This document shows, piece after piece, positions 1-7,956 of a DNA stretch of 32,108 nt. Under the pieces are notes generated by a model that saw nothing but the letters and a program-made list of their open reading frames with translations, ran no database searches and was not told the DNA's origin. How positions within the stretch are numbered: the first letter of the stretch is position 1; every line of letters begins with the position of its first letter. The translations under genes and the position numbers were made by a program. The stretch is from Burkholderiales bacterium UBA2647 (GTDB lineage Bacteria > Pseudomonadota > Gammaproteobacteria > Burkholderiales > Burkholderiaceae_E): assembly GCA_002359635.1 (NCBI GenBank), contig DENJ01000024.1:1-32108 (forward strand), in the 5' to 3' direction.

Positions 1-998
1 CGCCAGTCGGCATCGCTATTCAGCGCTAGGCCCAGTGCCCCGGTGAGTTCGTAAAGGCTCACGATCGTGACCAGCGAGGTATCTTTAAAGATACCAATAA
101 AGTTATTCATCACACCGGGAACCACCATCGCGAGTGCCTGAGGCAAGACGATTTTTCCTTGGGTTTGCCAGTAACCCATGCCAAGTGACTGCGCAGCCTC
201 GACCTGGCCCTTCGGAATAGCCTGCAAACCGCCGCGGATTACCTCGGCCATATAGGCGGCAGCAAAAAGCGTAATGCCAATAAAAACGCGCAAGAGCACA
301 TCGATTTTGGTACCGGCTGGCATCAACAGTGGAAAAAGAAACGAGGCCATGAAAAGCACTGAGATCAGCGGGACGCCGCGAATAAGCTCGATGTAAACCG
401 TACAAACAGCGCTAATCGCCGGCATGTGAGAACGCCGGCCAAGGGCGACAATCACGCTTAAAGGAAAGGCAGCAACAATCGACAAAGTGGCAAGCAAAAC
501 CGTGAGGGGTAAACCGCCCCATCGATCGGTCTCCACAGCGCTCAACCCAAACCAGCCACCGCGCAAGATCACAAAAACAACAACCATCACCAGTAACCAG
601 AGCAGTACCAGCCACCGACGCCAAAGCGCCCTCGTGCAGCTGGCGATCAACAAGGCGAGCAAGAGCAGGGTGGCAATCAGAGGACGCCAATGCTCAGCAT
701 GGGGATAATAGCCAAAAATGATAACGCGATACTTTTCAGCAATCACACCCCAACAGGCACCCTCTCCCATTGCTTGCTTGCATAGCGCGGCATCCGGTGT
801 CCAAACCGGATGGATCAGCGCCCAGGCGATAAAGTCAGGCAAGGTTTGCAACAACACCGCAATCAAAACAAGGGTCGTGAGCGTGCTGAACCAGTTCCCG
901 AAAAGCTGCCTGCGCAAGCCTGCCAAAATGCCCTGATCGCGTCTCGGCGCATCGCGAGCTGCTACCGGCGCAAACACCTCGGCCTTATAGCGAACCAT
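1..998 (-). CDS. aapM: Amino-acid ABC transporter permease, AapM type (partial, C-terminus beyond window)
   Basis: This is an inner-membrane permease of a polar/general amino-acid importer. The frame stays open from the ATG at 998 to position 1, so the last part of the protein is missing. A purine-rich AAGAGGA lies 8 bases before the ATG. The N-terminal part has a hydrophobic segment followed by a long extra region typical of the Aap permeases. The BPD-transporter domain follows, with the HAAP-family start IELIRGVPLIS. The EAA loop reads EVIRGGLQAIPKGQVEAASSLGM, in which the GQ-EAA-SLG residues contact the ATPase. It lies 43 bases after aapQ in the order J-Q-M. The ATPase gene aapP is expected next, outside the window. 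The family assignment is firm; the substrate range is inferred from homology. Confidence 0.9.
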   Translation of the reverse strand, partial: MVRYKAEVFAPVAARDAPRRDQGILAGLRRQLFGNWFSTLTTLVLIAVLLQTLPDFIAWALIHPVWTPDAALCKQAMGEGACWGVIAEKYRVIIFGYYPHAEHWRPLIATLLLLALLIASCTRALWRRWLVLLWLLVMVVVFVILRGGWFGLSAVETDRWGGLPLTVLLATLSIVAAFPLSVIVALGRRSHMPAISAVCTVYIELIRGVPLISVLFMASFLFPLLMPAGTKIDVLLRVFIGITLFAAAYMAEVIRGGLQAIPKGQVEAAQSLGMGYWQTQGKIVLPQALAMVVPGVMNNFIGIFKDTSLVTIVSLYELTGALGLALNSDADW

Positions 999-1041
999 GG
1001 GATGGTCCTCTTGCGTTCTCAATCCGAAGGGACTTCAAGAT

Positions 1042-2277
1042 TTATCGCTCTTGAATCGCAGCGCGGGCGTTGTACCAATTCATAAACGCTGAGGTACTCA
1101 GGGATGTCGTGAGGTACACCATCATGATGATCGATATACATTCCACGGCACGTCCGGTTTGATTGATCGAGGTGTTCAAGATTGACACCACATCCGGATA
1201 CCCAATCGCCACAGCGAGCGAAGAATTTTTAGTGAGGTTGAGATACTGGCTGGTGAGGGGCGGAATGATCACTCTCAAAGCCTGAGGCAGAAGGACCAAA
1301 CGCATCTCTTGCGCCGCAGACAATCCGAGCGACTGCGCGGCTTCGCCCTGTCCGCGCGGTACTGACTGGATGCCCGCACGGACCACCTCCGCGATAAAAC
1401 CTGCGGTGTAAAGCGTGAGCCCGATTAAAACCGCAAGAAACTCAGGCGTTAAAGCTCCTCCCCCATCGATCGCAAAAGCGCCCATCTCCGGGTAGCGCAT
1501 CTCAGTCGGTGCACCGCCCATCATCCATCCCAGCAAGGTTCCCAACGAGGGCAACGCGAGGCCCGGCAACCACAGACGCGGTGCCTCACCAGTTCGCTCA
1601 AAACGCTGGAACTGCCGGCGTCGCCAATAGAACAAAGCAACAAGCCCCAATGCAAACCCAAAAAGTGCGCTTGCGTGACCGAAAGCCCACTGGGGCAAGG
1701 GAAAGCTGATGCCGCCTTTGCTCAAGTAAAAGCCTGCGCCAAACACCCAGGGCTCATTGGGCGCAGGCAGCATTTCGGTGAGCAGGAGATACCACATCAA
1801 CAACTGTAACAATACAGGCACATTGCGAAAAAACTCAACATAGACCTGGCAAAGCCCGCGCAAAAGTGCGTTTCTTGAAAAACGCCCAATGCCAACGGCA
1901 GTACCGATAAGCGTTGCCAACAAAATTCCCAGGAAGGCCACCCGAATGGTGTTGCTCAGGCCAACAAGAATCGCCTTCCAGTAAGGATTACCCGAGTCGT
2001 AGGCAAACATGGTTTCACCAATGTCAAAGCCAGCGGGTTGCAGCAAGAAACCGTAACCGCTTTGAATGCCGCGCAGGCGCATGTTTTCGGTGGTGTTATG
2101 AAAAAGATAAGCTCCTATCGCGATCAATAGCAGAATTAATAGCAATTGGAAGAGCTTGGATCTGAAAGCCTCACTTTGTATCGACCATGACGAGACCGCA
2201 GGGGGCGCAGGCCTTGCTGAAACCATTTCAGCAGCCGTGCGCGCCGAGCGATGCGATTGAATCGCAGCTTTATCCAT
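1042..2277 (-). CDS. aapQ: Amino-acid ABC transporter permease, AapQ type
   Basis: This 411-residue inner-membrane permease pairs with AapM to form the channel of a broad-range L-amino-acid importer. Visible features are a TM helix near residues 42-60, a binding-protein-dependent permease domain opening with YVEFFRNVPVLLQLL near 145-160, and the coupling loop EVVRAGIQSVPRGQGEAAQS near 295-315. The long central insert with a WRRRQ hydrophilic stretch is usual for this family. The start at 2277 has no clear ribosome binding site, and a second Met at codon 18 is possible. It follows aapJ by 113 bases, a gap holding a small hairpin. Confidence 0.9.
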   Translation of the reverse strand: MDKAAIQSHRSARTAAEMVSARPAPPAVSSWSIQSEAFRSKLFQLLLILLLIAIGAYLFHNTTENMRLRGIQSGYGFLLQPAGFDIGETMFAYDSGNPYWKAILVGLSNTIRVAFLGILLATLIGTAVGIGRFSRNALLRGLCQVYVEFFRNVPVLLQLLMWYLLLTEMLPAPNEPWVFGAGFYLSKGGISFPLPQWAFGHASALFGFALGLVALFYWRRRQFQRFERTGEAPRLWLPGLALPSLGTLLGWMMGGAPTEMRYPEMGAFAIDGGGALTPEFLAVLIGLTLYTAGFIAEVVRAGIQSVPRGQGEAAQSLGLSAAQEMRLVLLPQALRVIIPPLTSQYLNLTKNSSLAVAIGYPDVVSILNTSINQTGRAVECISIIMMVYLTTSLSTSAFMNWYNARAAIQER

Positions 2278-2339
2278 AGCGAATCAAAAAACCATCATGA
2301 GCAGTAAGGTCGGCCGCCAAATCGGAACCGCGAGACCAG

Positions 2340-2358
2340 CCGCTCAGCGCTTGAGCAG
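2340..2358 (-). other. Small hairpin between aapJ and aapQ
   Basis: GCTCA (2342-2346) and TGAGC (2352-2356) form a perfect 5-bp stem around a 5-base loop. It extends by one wobble and one C-G pair to about 7 bp. No U-run follows, so it is not a standard terminator. A stem after a binding-protein gene often protects its mRNA and raises its level above the permeases; that role is inferred here. Confidence 0.35.
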
Positions 2359-2390
2359 GACTAGTCTCCAGCGGTAGACGACAAACCGAC

Positions 2391-3419
2391 TTAGCGCAAC
2401 GGCGGTGCGTATTGCAGCCCACCTTTGCTCCAGAGGTTGTTTAAACCTCGGGGCAGTTTAATCGTTGATTTTTCACCGACATTGCGATCAAACATTTCGC
2501 CATAGTTGCCAACGGCTTTCACCGCCCGAGCAGCCCATTCCTTATCAAGACCGAGAAGCTTGCCCATATCTTCTGATGTCCCGAGCAGGCGCTGAACCGG
2601 TGGCTCGGTGCTTGACTTCATTTGGTCCACGTTCGCTTGGGTTACGCCGTACTCTTCAGCTTCCAGCAAGGCATTAAAGGTCCATTTCACAATCGTAAAA
2701 AATTCCTCGTCACCGCGGCGAACTGAGGGGCCAAGTGGCTCCTTCGAAATCAGATCAGGAAGGATCCTGTGCTCTTCTGGATTTTTCGCTTCCTTGGCAC
2801 GAATACCTGCCAAGCCTGAAGCGTCAGTGGTGTAAGCCTGGCATCGGCCGGCGAAATAAGCCGCGTTGGCAGCTTCGAGCTTTTCAAACACGACAGGCTT
2901 CAAATTCAGGTTATTAGACTTGGAAAAGTCGGTCAAATTCTTCTCGGTTGTGGTACCGGATTGAACACAGACCGTTGCACCTTTGAGACCCTTGGCTGAG
3001 CTCACTTTCGCTTTTGCAGGAATCATAAAACCTTGGCCATCGTAGTAGGTCACGCCTGTGAACAACATGCCCAAGGAGGCGTCGCGCGTGAGGGTCCAGG
3101 TGGTGTTGCGCGACAGCACGTCGACCTCACCGGCCTGTAGCGCTGCAAAGCGCTGTTGTGCCGTGAGGGGTACGAATTTGACCTTGCTCGCGTCGCCTAG
3201 TACGGCGGCAGCAACAGCTTTGCACACGTCCACATCAAGCCCAGCCCAGTTTCCCTGACTATCTGCCTGCGAAAAACCGGGCAGACCGGTACTCACACCG
3301 CAAATCAACTGACCACGCTGCTTGACTGCATCAAGGGTCTTTCCAGCATGGGCAACACCGGAGAAAACGGCTATCGAGCCAATTGCCAGGGCCGCTACGC
3401 CTGCTTTCACTTGCTTCAT
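2391..3419 (-). CDS. aapJ: Amino-acid ABC transporter periplasmic binding protein, AapJ type
   Basis: This 342-residue protein captures amino acids in the periplasm and delivers them to AapQM. A signal peptide covers residues 1-25 (MKQVKAGVAALAIG core, cleavage after AHA). The mature protein begins with the SBP_bac_3 pattern TLDAVKQRGQLICGVSTG, followed by GLDVDVCKAVAAAVLGD and NTTWTLTRDASLG, which are hallmarks of AapJ/BztA. The frame is open much further upstream, but the ATG at 3419 has a good GGGAGAG site 6 bases ahead and starts exactly at the signal peptide. The length matches the family. It is the first gene of the importer operon. Confidence 0.95.
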   Translation of the reverse strand: MKQVKAGVAALAIGSIAVFSGVAHAGKTLDAVKQRGQLICGVSTGLPGFSQADSQGNWAGLDVDVCKAVAAAVLGDASKVKFVPLTAQQRFAALQAGEVDVLSRNTTWTLTRDASLGMLFTGVTYYDGQGFMIPAKAKVSSAKGLKGATVCVQSGTTTEKNLTDFSKSNNLNLKPVVFEKLEAANAAYFAGRCQAYTTDASGLAGIRAKEAKNPEEHRILPDLISKEPLGPSVRRGDEEFFTIVKWTFNALLEAEEYGVTQANVDQMKSSTEPPVQRLLGTSEDMGKLLGLDKEWAARAVKAVGNYGEMFDRNVGEKSTIKLPRGLNNLWSKGGLQYAPPLR

Positions 3420-3517
3420 GTACAACTCTCCCATTGTTTGATTGAATAAGGACGGACCGGCGGGCGCGCCCATGCAGCGCAATGTAACAAACCTGTCGCG
3501 ACTCGTGGCGCTTTTCC

Positions 3518-4822
3518 CTAGAACTTTTCGCGAAAAGTCTCGCCAGCCATGGCGGCGTCCGTACCACGCTGTATGTTGACGCTCGATAAGAGCCACAAAC
3601 CAAGCAGAAAAAAAAGTCCAACACAGCCAAGGGCAACGCGCTGCTGTCCATCGGTGAGCCAGACAAGCAATCCGTAGCAAACCGGACCGAGTATGGCTGA
3701 GAGCCGCAGGGCGAAGCCCCAAAGCGCAAAGATTTCCGACTGGCGCCCGAGCGGTGCAAGTTGAGCGACCATCGCACGGCCCGCTGATTGGCTCGAGCCC
3801 ATGTTCAGACCCGCAAGCGTGGCCGCAAGCCAAAAGGCCTCCCGGCTTTGACCGAGTACCGCAATCGCAACCATCACGATCCACGATACCAAGGTGATGG
3901 CAAGCGCACGCCGATGCCCGATCCGGTCCTGAAATCTGCCAAAAAAGAAGGCGCCAAGCGCGGCTGCAATATTGACAAGAAACACGAGCATCATGGTTTC
4001 GGTCTGCTGAAAGCCCATGACCTGCTCGGCGTAAACCGCAGCCAGGGTAATCACCACAAAGATGCCCGCATGGTAGGCAACACAGCAGCCAAGCAAGCGC
4101 CTGAGGTCGATCAACTCAGCCGTACGTTGCCAGGATGCGCGAAGTCGAAGCCATCCCCCCTCCCAGGATTGCGCTTTCTGCCCGCTTTCGACTTGGTGAC
4201 GCTCTTTCAAGCACGCAAGTGCGGGAAGGCTAACCCCCACATAAATCATTGCCACAATCCACAGCGTGACCGGGACGAACTGGCTGGCGCTCTGCCCCTG
4301 CGCCTTTGCCTGCAAGACCCATGCGAGCGATAGGCCGAGCGTGAGCATCCCTCCAAGGTAGCCGAAGCTCCAACCCCATCCTGATACGCGACCGTAAGCA
4401 CTCGGTTTGGCAAGTTCGCGCAAAAAAGCTGCGGTAAAGGTTTCACAAAGATTGAAGGCCAGACTAGATAGCCCGACCAGGGCAACCGCCATCCAAAGCG
4501 CCGAGCTGTCGACCAGGGCCAAAGCCGCTGTAGCCAGACCGCAAAGCAGGCTCGCCCAGAAGATGATCAAGCGCTTGCCGCCAGCGTGATCGGCCCACAT
4601 GCCGAGTGTTGGGAGCGCGAGCATGGTAAGCAGCGAAGCGCCCGAGACCGTCAAGGTCCAAAGCAGTGTTGCCCAAGGCGCAGCCCCTGCGATCACCCCG
4701 ACAAAATAAGCCGAGTACACGGCCGTCAGCACAACAGTCGTGTAGCCTGAATTTGCAAAGTCCAAAAAAGCCCAAGCGAGCACCTCATAGGGCGCAACGC
4801 CCGGGCGCAGATGGTTTCGCAT
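3518..4822 (-). CDS. MFS permease of the UMF1/Atg22 family
   Basis: This is a polytopic membrane protein of about 434 residues with roughly 12 hydrophobic helices. The opening pattern, EVLAWAFLDFANSGYTTVV, is the signature of bacterial UMF1 (Atg22-like) major facilitator proteins. Further matches are WGWSFGYLGGML in the middle and FGRFQDRIGHRRAL in the second half. Substrates of bacterial members are not established; amino-acid efflux is known for yeast Atg22. I chose the ATG at 4822. An in-frame TTG at 4846 also exists, but GAGGAG lies only one base from it. It sits 98 bases upstream of aapJ on the same strand and may be co-transcribed with it. Confidence 0.85.
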   Translation of the reverse strand: MRNHLRPGVAPYEVLAWAFLDFANSGYTTVVLTAVYSAYFVGVIAGAAPWATLLWTLTVSGASLLTMLALPTLGMWADHAGGKRLIIFWASLLCGLATAALALVDSSALWMAVALVGLSSLAFNLCETFTAAFLRELAKPSAYGRVSGWGWSFGYLGGMLTLGLSLAWVLQAKAQGQSASQFVPVTLWIVAMIYVGVSLPALACLKERHQVESGQKAQSWEGGWLRLRASWQRTAELIDLRRLLGCCVAYHAGIFVVITLAAVYAEQVMGFQQTETMMLVFLVNIAAALGAFFFGRFQDRIGHRRALAITLVSWIVMVAIAVLGQSREAFWLAATLAGLNMGSSQSAGRAMVAQLAPLGRQSEIFALWGFALRLSAILGPVCYGLLVWLTDGQQRVALGCVGLFFLLGLWLLSSVNIQRGTDAAMAGETFREKF

Positions 4823-4897
4823 AGAACCTGTAAGTGCCAGCTTCAATCTCCTCGGCGTGCCGCAATACCCGCCTGCGCGTTTTGTGCGTCGTGGGCC

Positions 4898-4912
4898 TGC
4901 GCGGTTCGCGCA
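4898..4912 (-). other. GC-rich hairpin after prpE
   Basis: TGCGCG and CGCGCA form a perfect 6-bp stem with a 3-base loop, 12 bases past the prpE stop. There is no U-run. It may stabilise or end the prpE message, but it is not a convincing intrinsic terminator. The motif GCCTGCGCG also occurs a second time at 4871-4879. Confidence 0.3.
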
Positions 4913-4924
4913 TCCTAGCTGACT

Positions 4925-6832
4925 TTACACCTGATACCCCGCCTGAAGGCATTGTTGTACCTGCTCGAGCGCAGCGGGATCCTCAATCGTCGTGAGGTCA
5001 CCCGGGTCACGCCCTTCACAGATCGCCTGTATCGACCGACGGAGCACTTTGCCCGATCGGGTCTTGGGCAGTACGGTTACAAAGTGAACACGGGAAGGTC
5101 TTGCCACCGCCCCGAGTTGCTGATCGACCGTTTTCATGATCTGCCCTTCAAGGGCGAGATGGCTGCGCTGATCCTGCGCAAGCGTTCCATCTTTGAGCAC
5201 CGCGAAGGCCACTGCCACCTGGCCTTTGAGTTGATCGGCCACGCCCACCACCGCACACTCAGCAATCGATGCATGTGAATTGATCGACTCCTCGATTTCT
5301 CTCGTTCCGAGGCGGTGACCGGCAACATTAATCACATCGTCGGTGCGGCCAAGAATGAAGTAGTAACCATCGCTATCCTTGATGCCCCAATCGAAGGTTG
5401 AATAGGCCATGACCCCAGGGATCGACTCAAAGTAGGTTTTACGGAATCGATGATCATCGCCCCAGACTGTCTGCAGGCAACCAGGGGGCAAGGGTGGCAT
5501 GATCGCCACCACGCCTTTTTCGTCAGCGCCGACCTCTTCGCCCGTGCCCTCGTGCAAGAGTCTTACGTCGTAACCGTACATCGGCAATCCCGGACTGCCG
5601 AATTTGGTGGGCAGGTCCGACGCCACGCCCTTTGCGATGGTCAAGATCGGCCAGCCCGTTTCGGTCTGCCAATAGTTATCGATGATTGGCACACCGAGTC
5701 CTTCGGCGATCCATCGCGCTGTGGGCTCATCAAGCGGCTCACCCGCGAGAAAAAGCGCGCGTAAAGACGAGGTGTCGTAGCGTCTTAACAGGGCTGGATC
5801 CTGTTTCTTCAGTACGCGAACCGCCGTGGGCGCGGAAAACATTACCGTCGGCTTATAGCGTTCTACGATTTGCCAGAAAATACCCCCGTCGGGACGAAGC
5901 GGTGTTCCCTCGTAAAGAATGGTGAACATGCCCGCGATCAAAGGTGCGTACACGATGTAGGAGTGCCCAACCACCCAGCCGATATCACTGGTGCAAAAGT
6001 AACCCTCACCGGGCTTGCCAGGGAAAATATGCTGCATCGAAGCGGCAAGAGCCACAGCGTAACCGCCAACATCGCGCTGCACGCCCTTGGGCTTTCCGGT
6101 TGTTCCTGACGTATAAAGAATATAACTTGTATCGTTGGACTCAAGCCAGGTGACTTCCACCGCTTCGTCGAGATGTGCCTCTCGAAGCTGCGCGTAGTCC
6201 AAGTCTCTAAAGGCTACAAGCTGTATCGGCGCAAGCTTGCGATCAAACATAATCACCCGCTCAGGTTTGTGCGTCGAGAGCTCAATCGCTTCGTCGAGAA
6301 GACCTTTGTAAGGCACGACCTTGCCACCGCGTGATCCCGCATCGGCGCTCACGATAAGCTTAGGTCCTGCATCGTCAATGCGGGATGCAAGCGCGTGTGA
6401 GGCAAAACCGCCGAAAACCACGGAATGAACGGCACCAAGGCGAGCACAGGCAAACATCGTAAAGACGGCCTCAGGGATCATTGGCATATAAATTAACACC
6501 CTGTCACCCTTGCCGACGCCTTGGGCCCTCAGCATCGCTGCCACCGCGCATACCTCCCGTAACATTGCGCTGTAGCTGTAGACCCGCTCCTCCTCGGTTT
6601 CGGTGGAGACAAACACAAGCGCTTTTTGCTCGCCCCGCTCGTGAACATGGCGATCAAGTGCGTTGTGGCAAAGATTGGTTTTTCCGCCCACAAACCATCG
6701 GTTGATAGGTGCACTCGAGTCATCGAGGACCTGCTCAAAGGCTTGATGCCAAGCAATGAGCTTGGCCTGCTCCGCCCAAAAACCCCTCGGGTCGTCTAGT
6801 GATCGACGATGAAATGCAGCATAGCTTTCCAT
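4925..6832 (-). CDS. prpE: Propionyl-CoA synthetase
   Basis: This acyl-adenylate-forming enzyme of 635 residues converts propionate, ATP and CoA to propionyl-CoA in the cytoplasm, the entry step of propionate use. An N-terminal ACAS domain (FHRRSLDDPRGFWAEQA) is followed by the phosphate loop YTSGTTGKPKG at 240-250. The hinge and C-terminal domain follow (NVAGHRLGTREIEESI), with the acylatable lysine region KTRSGKVLRR near 600. Segments such as PPLPPGCLQTVW and the overall length fit PrpE better than acetyl-CoA synthetase. The start at 6832 has GAGAGG 8 bases ahead; the frame is open a further 32 codons upstream. No prpBCD genes are nearby. Confidence 0.92.
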   Translation of the reverse strand: MESYAAFHRRSLDDPRGFWAEQAKLIAWHQAFEQVLDDSSAPINRWFVGGKTNLCHNALDRHVHERGEQKALVFVSTETEEERVYSYSAMLREVCAVAAMLRAQGVGKGDRVLIYMPMIPEAVFTMFACARLGAVHSVVFGGFASHALASRIDDAGPKLIVSADAGSRGGKVVPYKGLLDEAIELSTHKPERVIMFDRKLAPIQLVAFRDLDYAQLREAHLDEAVEVTWLESNDTSYILYTSGTTGKPKGVQRDVGGYAVALAASMQHIFPGKPGEGYFCTSDIGWVVGHSYIVYAPLIAGMFTILYEGTPLRPDGGIFWQIVERYKPTVMFSAPTAVRVLKKQDPALLRRYDTSSLRALFLAGEPLDEPTARWIAEGLGVPIIDNYWQTETGWPILTIAKGVASDLPTKFGSPGLPMYGYDVRLLHEGTGEEVGADEKGVVAIMPPLPPGCLQTVWGDDHRFRKTYFESIPGVMAYSTFDWGIKDSDGYYFILGRTDDVINVAGHRLGTREIEESINSHASIAECAVVGVADQLKGQVAVAFAVLKDGTLAQDQRSHLALEGQIMKTVDQQLGAVARPSRVHFVTVLPKTRSGKVLRRSIQAICEGRDPGDLTTIEDPAALEQVQQCLQAGYQV

Positions 6833-6964
6833 AGGCAAGACCTCTCGATAGGCGTACAGGGCTATTATGCCGCCGCAATTACCCATTGCTAGACGCGCTG
6901 AGCGCAACACATGAAAGACTGGACCCAAGCAGTTGAATGAAAGCGGATTTGTGGCGCAAAACCT

Positions 6965-6993
6965 TTGACATCAGCGGCTTATTCCCTTAGCCT
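6965..6993 (+). promoter_or_regulatory. Possible promoter for the NlpC/P60 gene
   Basis: A perfect TTGACA lies at 6965-6970, followed after 17 bases by a weak TAGCCT at 6988-6993, about 30 bases before the start codon. The -35 box is good and the -10 box poor. This is in the 192-base divergent gap between prpE and the NlpC/P60 gene. Confidence 0.3.
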
Positions 6994-7024
6994 GCGCGCA
7001 TGTTTCAGAACTTAGACCGAGCAA

Positions 7025-7933
7025 ATGCTTAATCGAGCGGCACGCCAGGCATGCCGATACAGCGCAAGTTTGCTTTGCATGCTGCTCTTACAGCTTGCAT
7101 TTGCGGGCAGCGCCAAGGCTAATCTTGCATCGGATGGACCGTCCGCCGAGAGCATCAGCTTGCCCGCCGAGGTGATTGTTCGCGCGTTGTCGCTCATGGG
7201 GATCACCTACCGCTGGGGCGGCAATCTTCCGGAAACCGGCATGGACTGCAGCGGCTTCGTGCGCCATGTTTTTCACGAAGCTGCGGGTCTTGTTTTGCCC
7301 CGCAAGAGCGAGGAAATGAGCCGCGCCGCAACCTCCATTGGGAGGGAGTATCTGCTTCCAGGCGATTTGGTGTTTTTCAATACCCAACGACGTGGGTTCT
7401 CGCATGTCGGCATTTATCTCGGCGACGACAAATTTGTGCATGCCCCGGCCAAAGGAAAGTCCATTCGAATCGATTCCATGGGCGACCGCTATTGGGTGAG
7501 GCGATTTGACGGTGCCCGAAGAGTGATGGGCGAGCTTCCTAGCCAGGATCCTGCGGCGCTTGATCAGTTGATCGATCGCACGCTTGCACGCATCGGCGTG
7601 CCACTGCATGAACTTGAAGGTCCAACGCATGGCTCGGGATCGCCATCGATGGCAGGCGCGGGCGGCGGCGGTCTTTTCGCTGGCGCGCAGTGGCGACGAC
7701 AAGCAGCAGCGGCGCAGGCCTATCTGGAGGAGCAGCGCCCGCTTCCGAATGCCGCCATGACGGTCTCGGATCAGCGGATTTCCTCAGGCCCTGCGTCAAG
7801 GCCGTCGCTGATCCCGGCCATCCAACAGCAAGCCTCGAAATTAAAGGCAAAGCCTCATCAGGGCAAACCCGCGACAAAGCCGAATCAACGCAAAGCGAAG
7901 GCGGCGCAACGCGCCAAGGCAACGCGGGCTTAA
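7025..7933 (+). CDS. Exported NlpC/P60-family cell-wall peptidase
   Basis: This 302-residue protein probably cleaves peptidoglycan stem peptides in the periplasm. An N-terminal signal segment (residues 12-32, SASLLCMLLLQLAFAGSAKA) precedes the NlpC/P60 domain at about 46-168. The catalytic cysteine is Cys75 in MDCSGFV, with His127 in SHVGIYL and His139 in FVHAP completing the triad. The entry motif TYRWGG is also present. Residues 180-302 form a low-complexity tail that ends in a Lys/Ala-rich stretch (KAKPHQGKPATKPNQRKAKA), unusual for this family and perhaps for wall or nucleic-acid contact. No strong ribosome binding site is seen. It converges on the patatin gene with only 5 bases between stops. 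Confidence 0.88.
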   Translation: MLNRAARQACRYSASLLCMLLLQLAFAGSAKANLASDGPSAESISLPAEVIVRALSLMGITYRWGGNLPETGMDCSGFVRHVFHEAAGLVLPRKSEEMSRAATSIGREYLLPGDLVFFNTQRRGFSHVGIYLGDDKFVHAPAKGKSIRIDSMGDRYWVRRFDGARRVMGELPSQDPAALDQLIDRTLARIGVPLHELEGPTHGSGSPSMAGAGGGGLFAGAQWRRQAAAAQAYLEEQRPLPNAAMTVSDQRISSGPASRPSLIPAIQQQASKLKAKPHQGKPATKPNQRKAKAAQRAKATRA

Positions 7934-7956
7934 ACGGTTTAAGACCCCGTTAGCCC
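7926..7956. terminator. Hairpin across the convergent stop codons of the NlpC/P60 and patatin genes
   Basis: GGGCT (7926-7930) pairs with AGCCC (7952-7956), and AACGG (7933-7937) with CCGTT (7947-7951). This gives a 10-bp stem with a 2-base bulge and a 9-base loop. It overlaps both stop codons. No clear U-run follows on either strand, so a bidirectional terminator is only a suggestion. Confidence 0.4.

Noticed and set aside
3420..3884. Upstream extension of the aapJ frame by 155 codons
   Set aside because: It runs inside the MFS gene on the same strand and has no signal of coding; the signal peptide and ribosome binding site fix the start at 3419.
3788..4333. 181-codon plus-strand ORF inside the MFS gene
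   Set aside because: It is antisense to a clear MFS protein, has composition typical of a shadow frame and no recognisable motif.
7088..7702. 204-codon minus-strand ORF inside the NlpC/P60 gene
   Set aside because: It is a shadow of a gene with catalytic motifs in the other strand.
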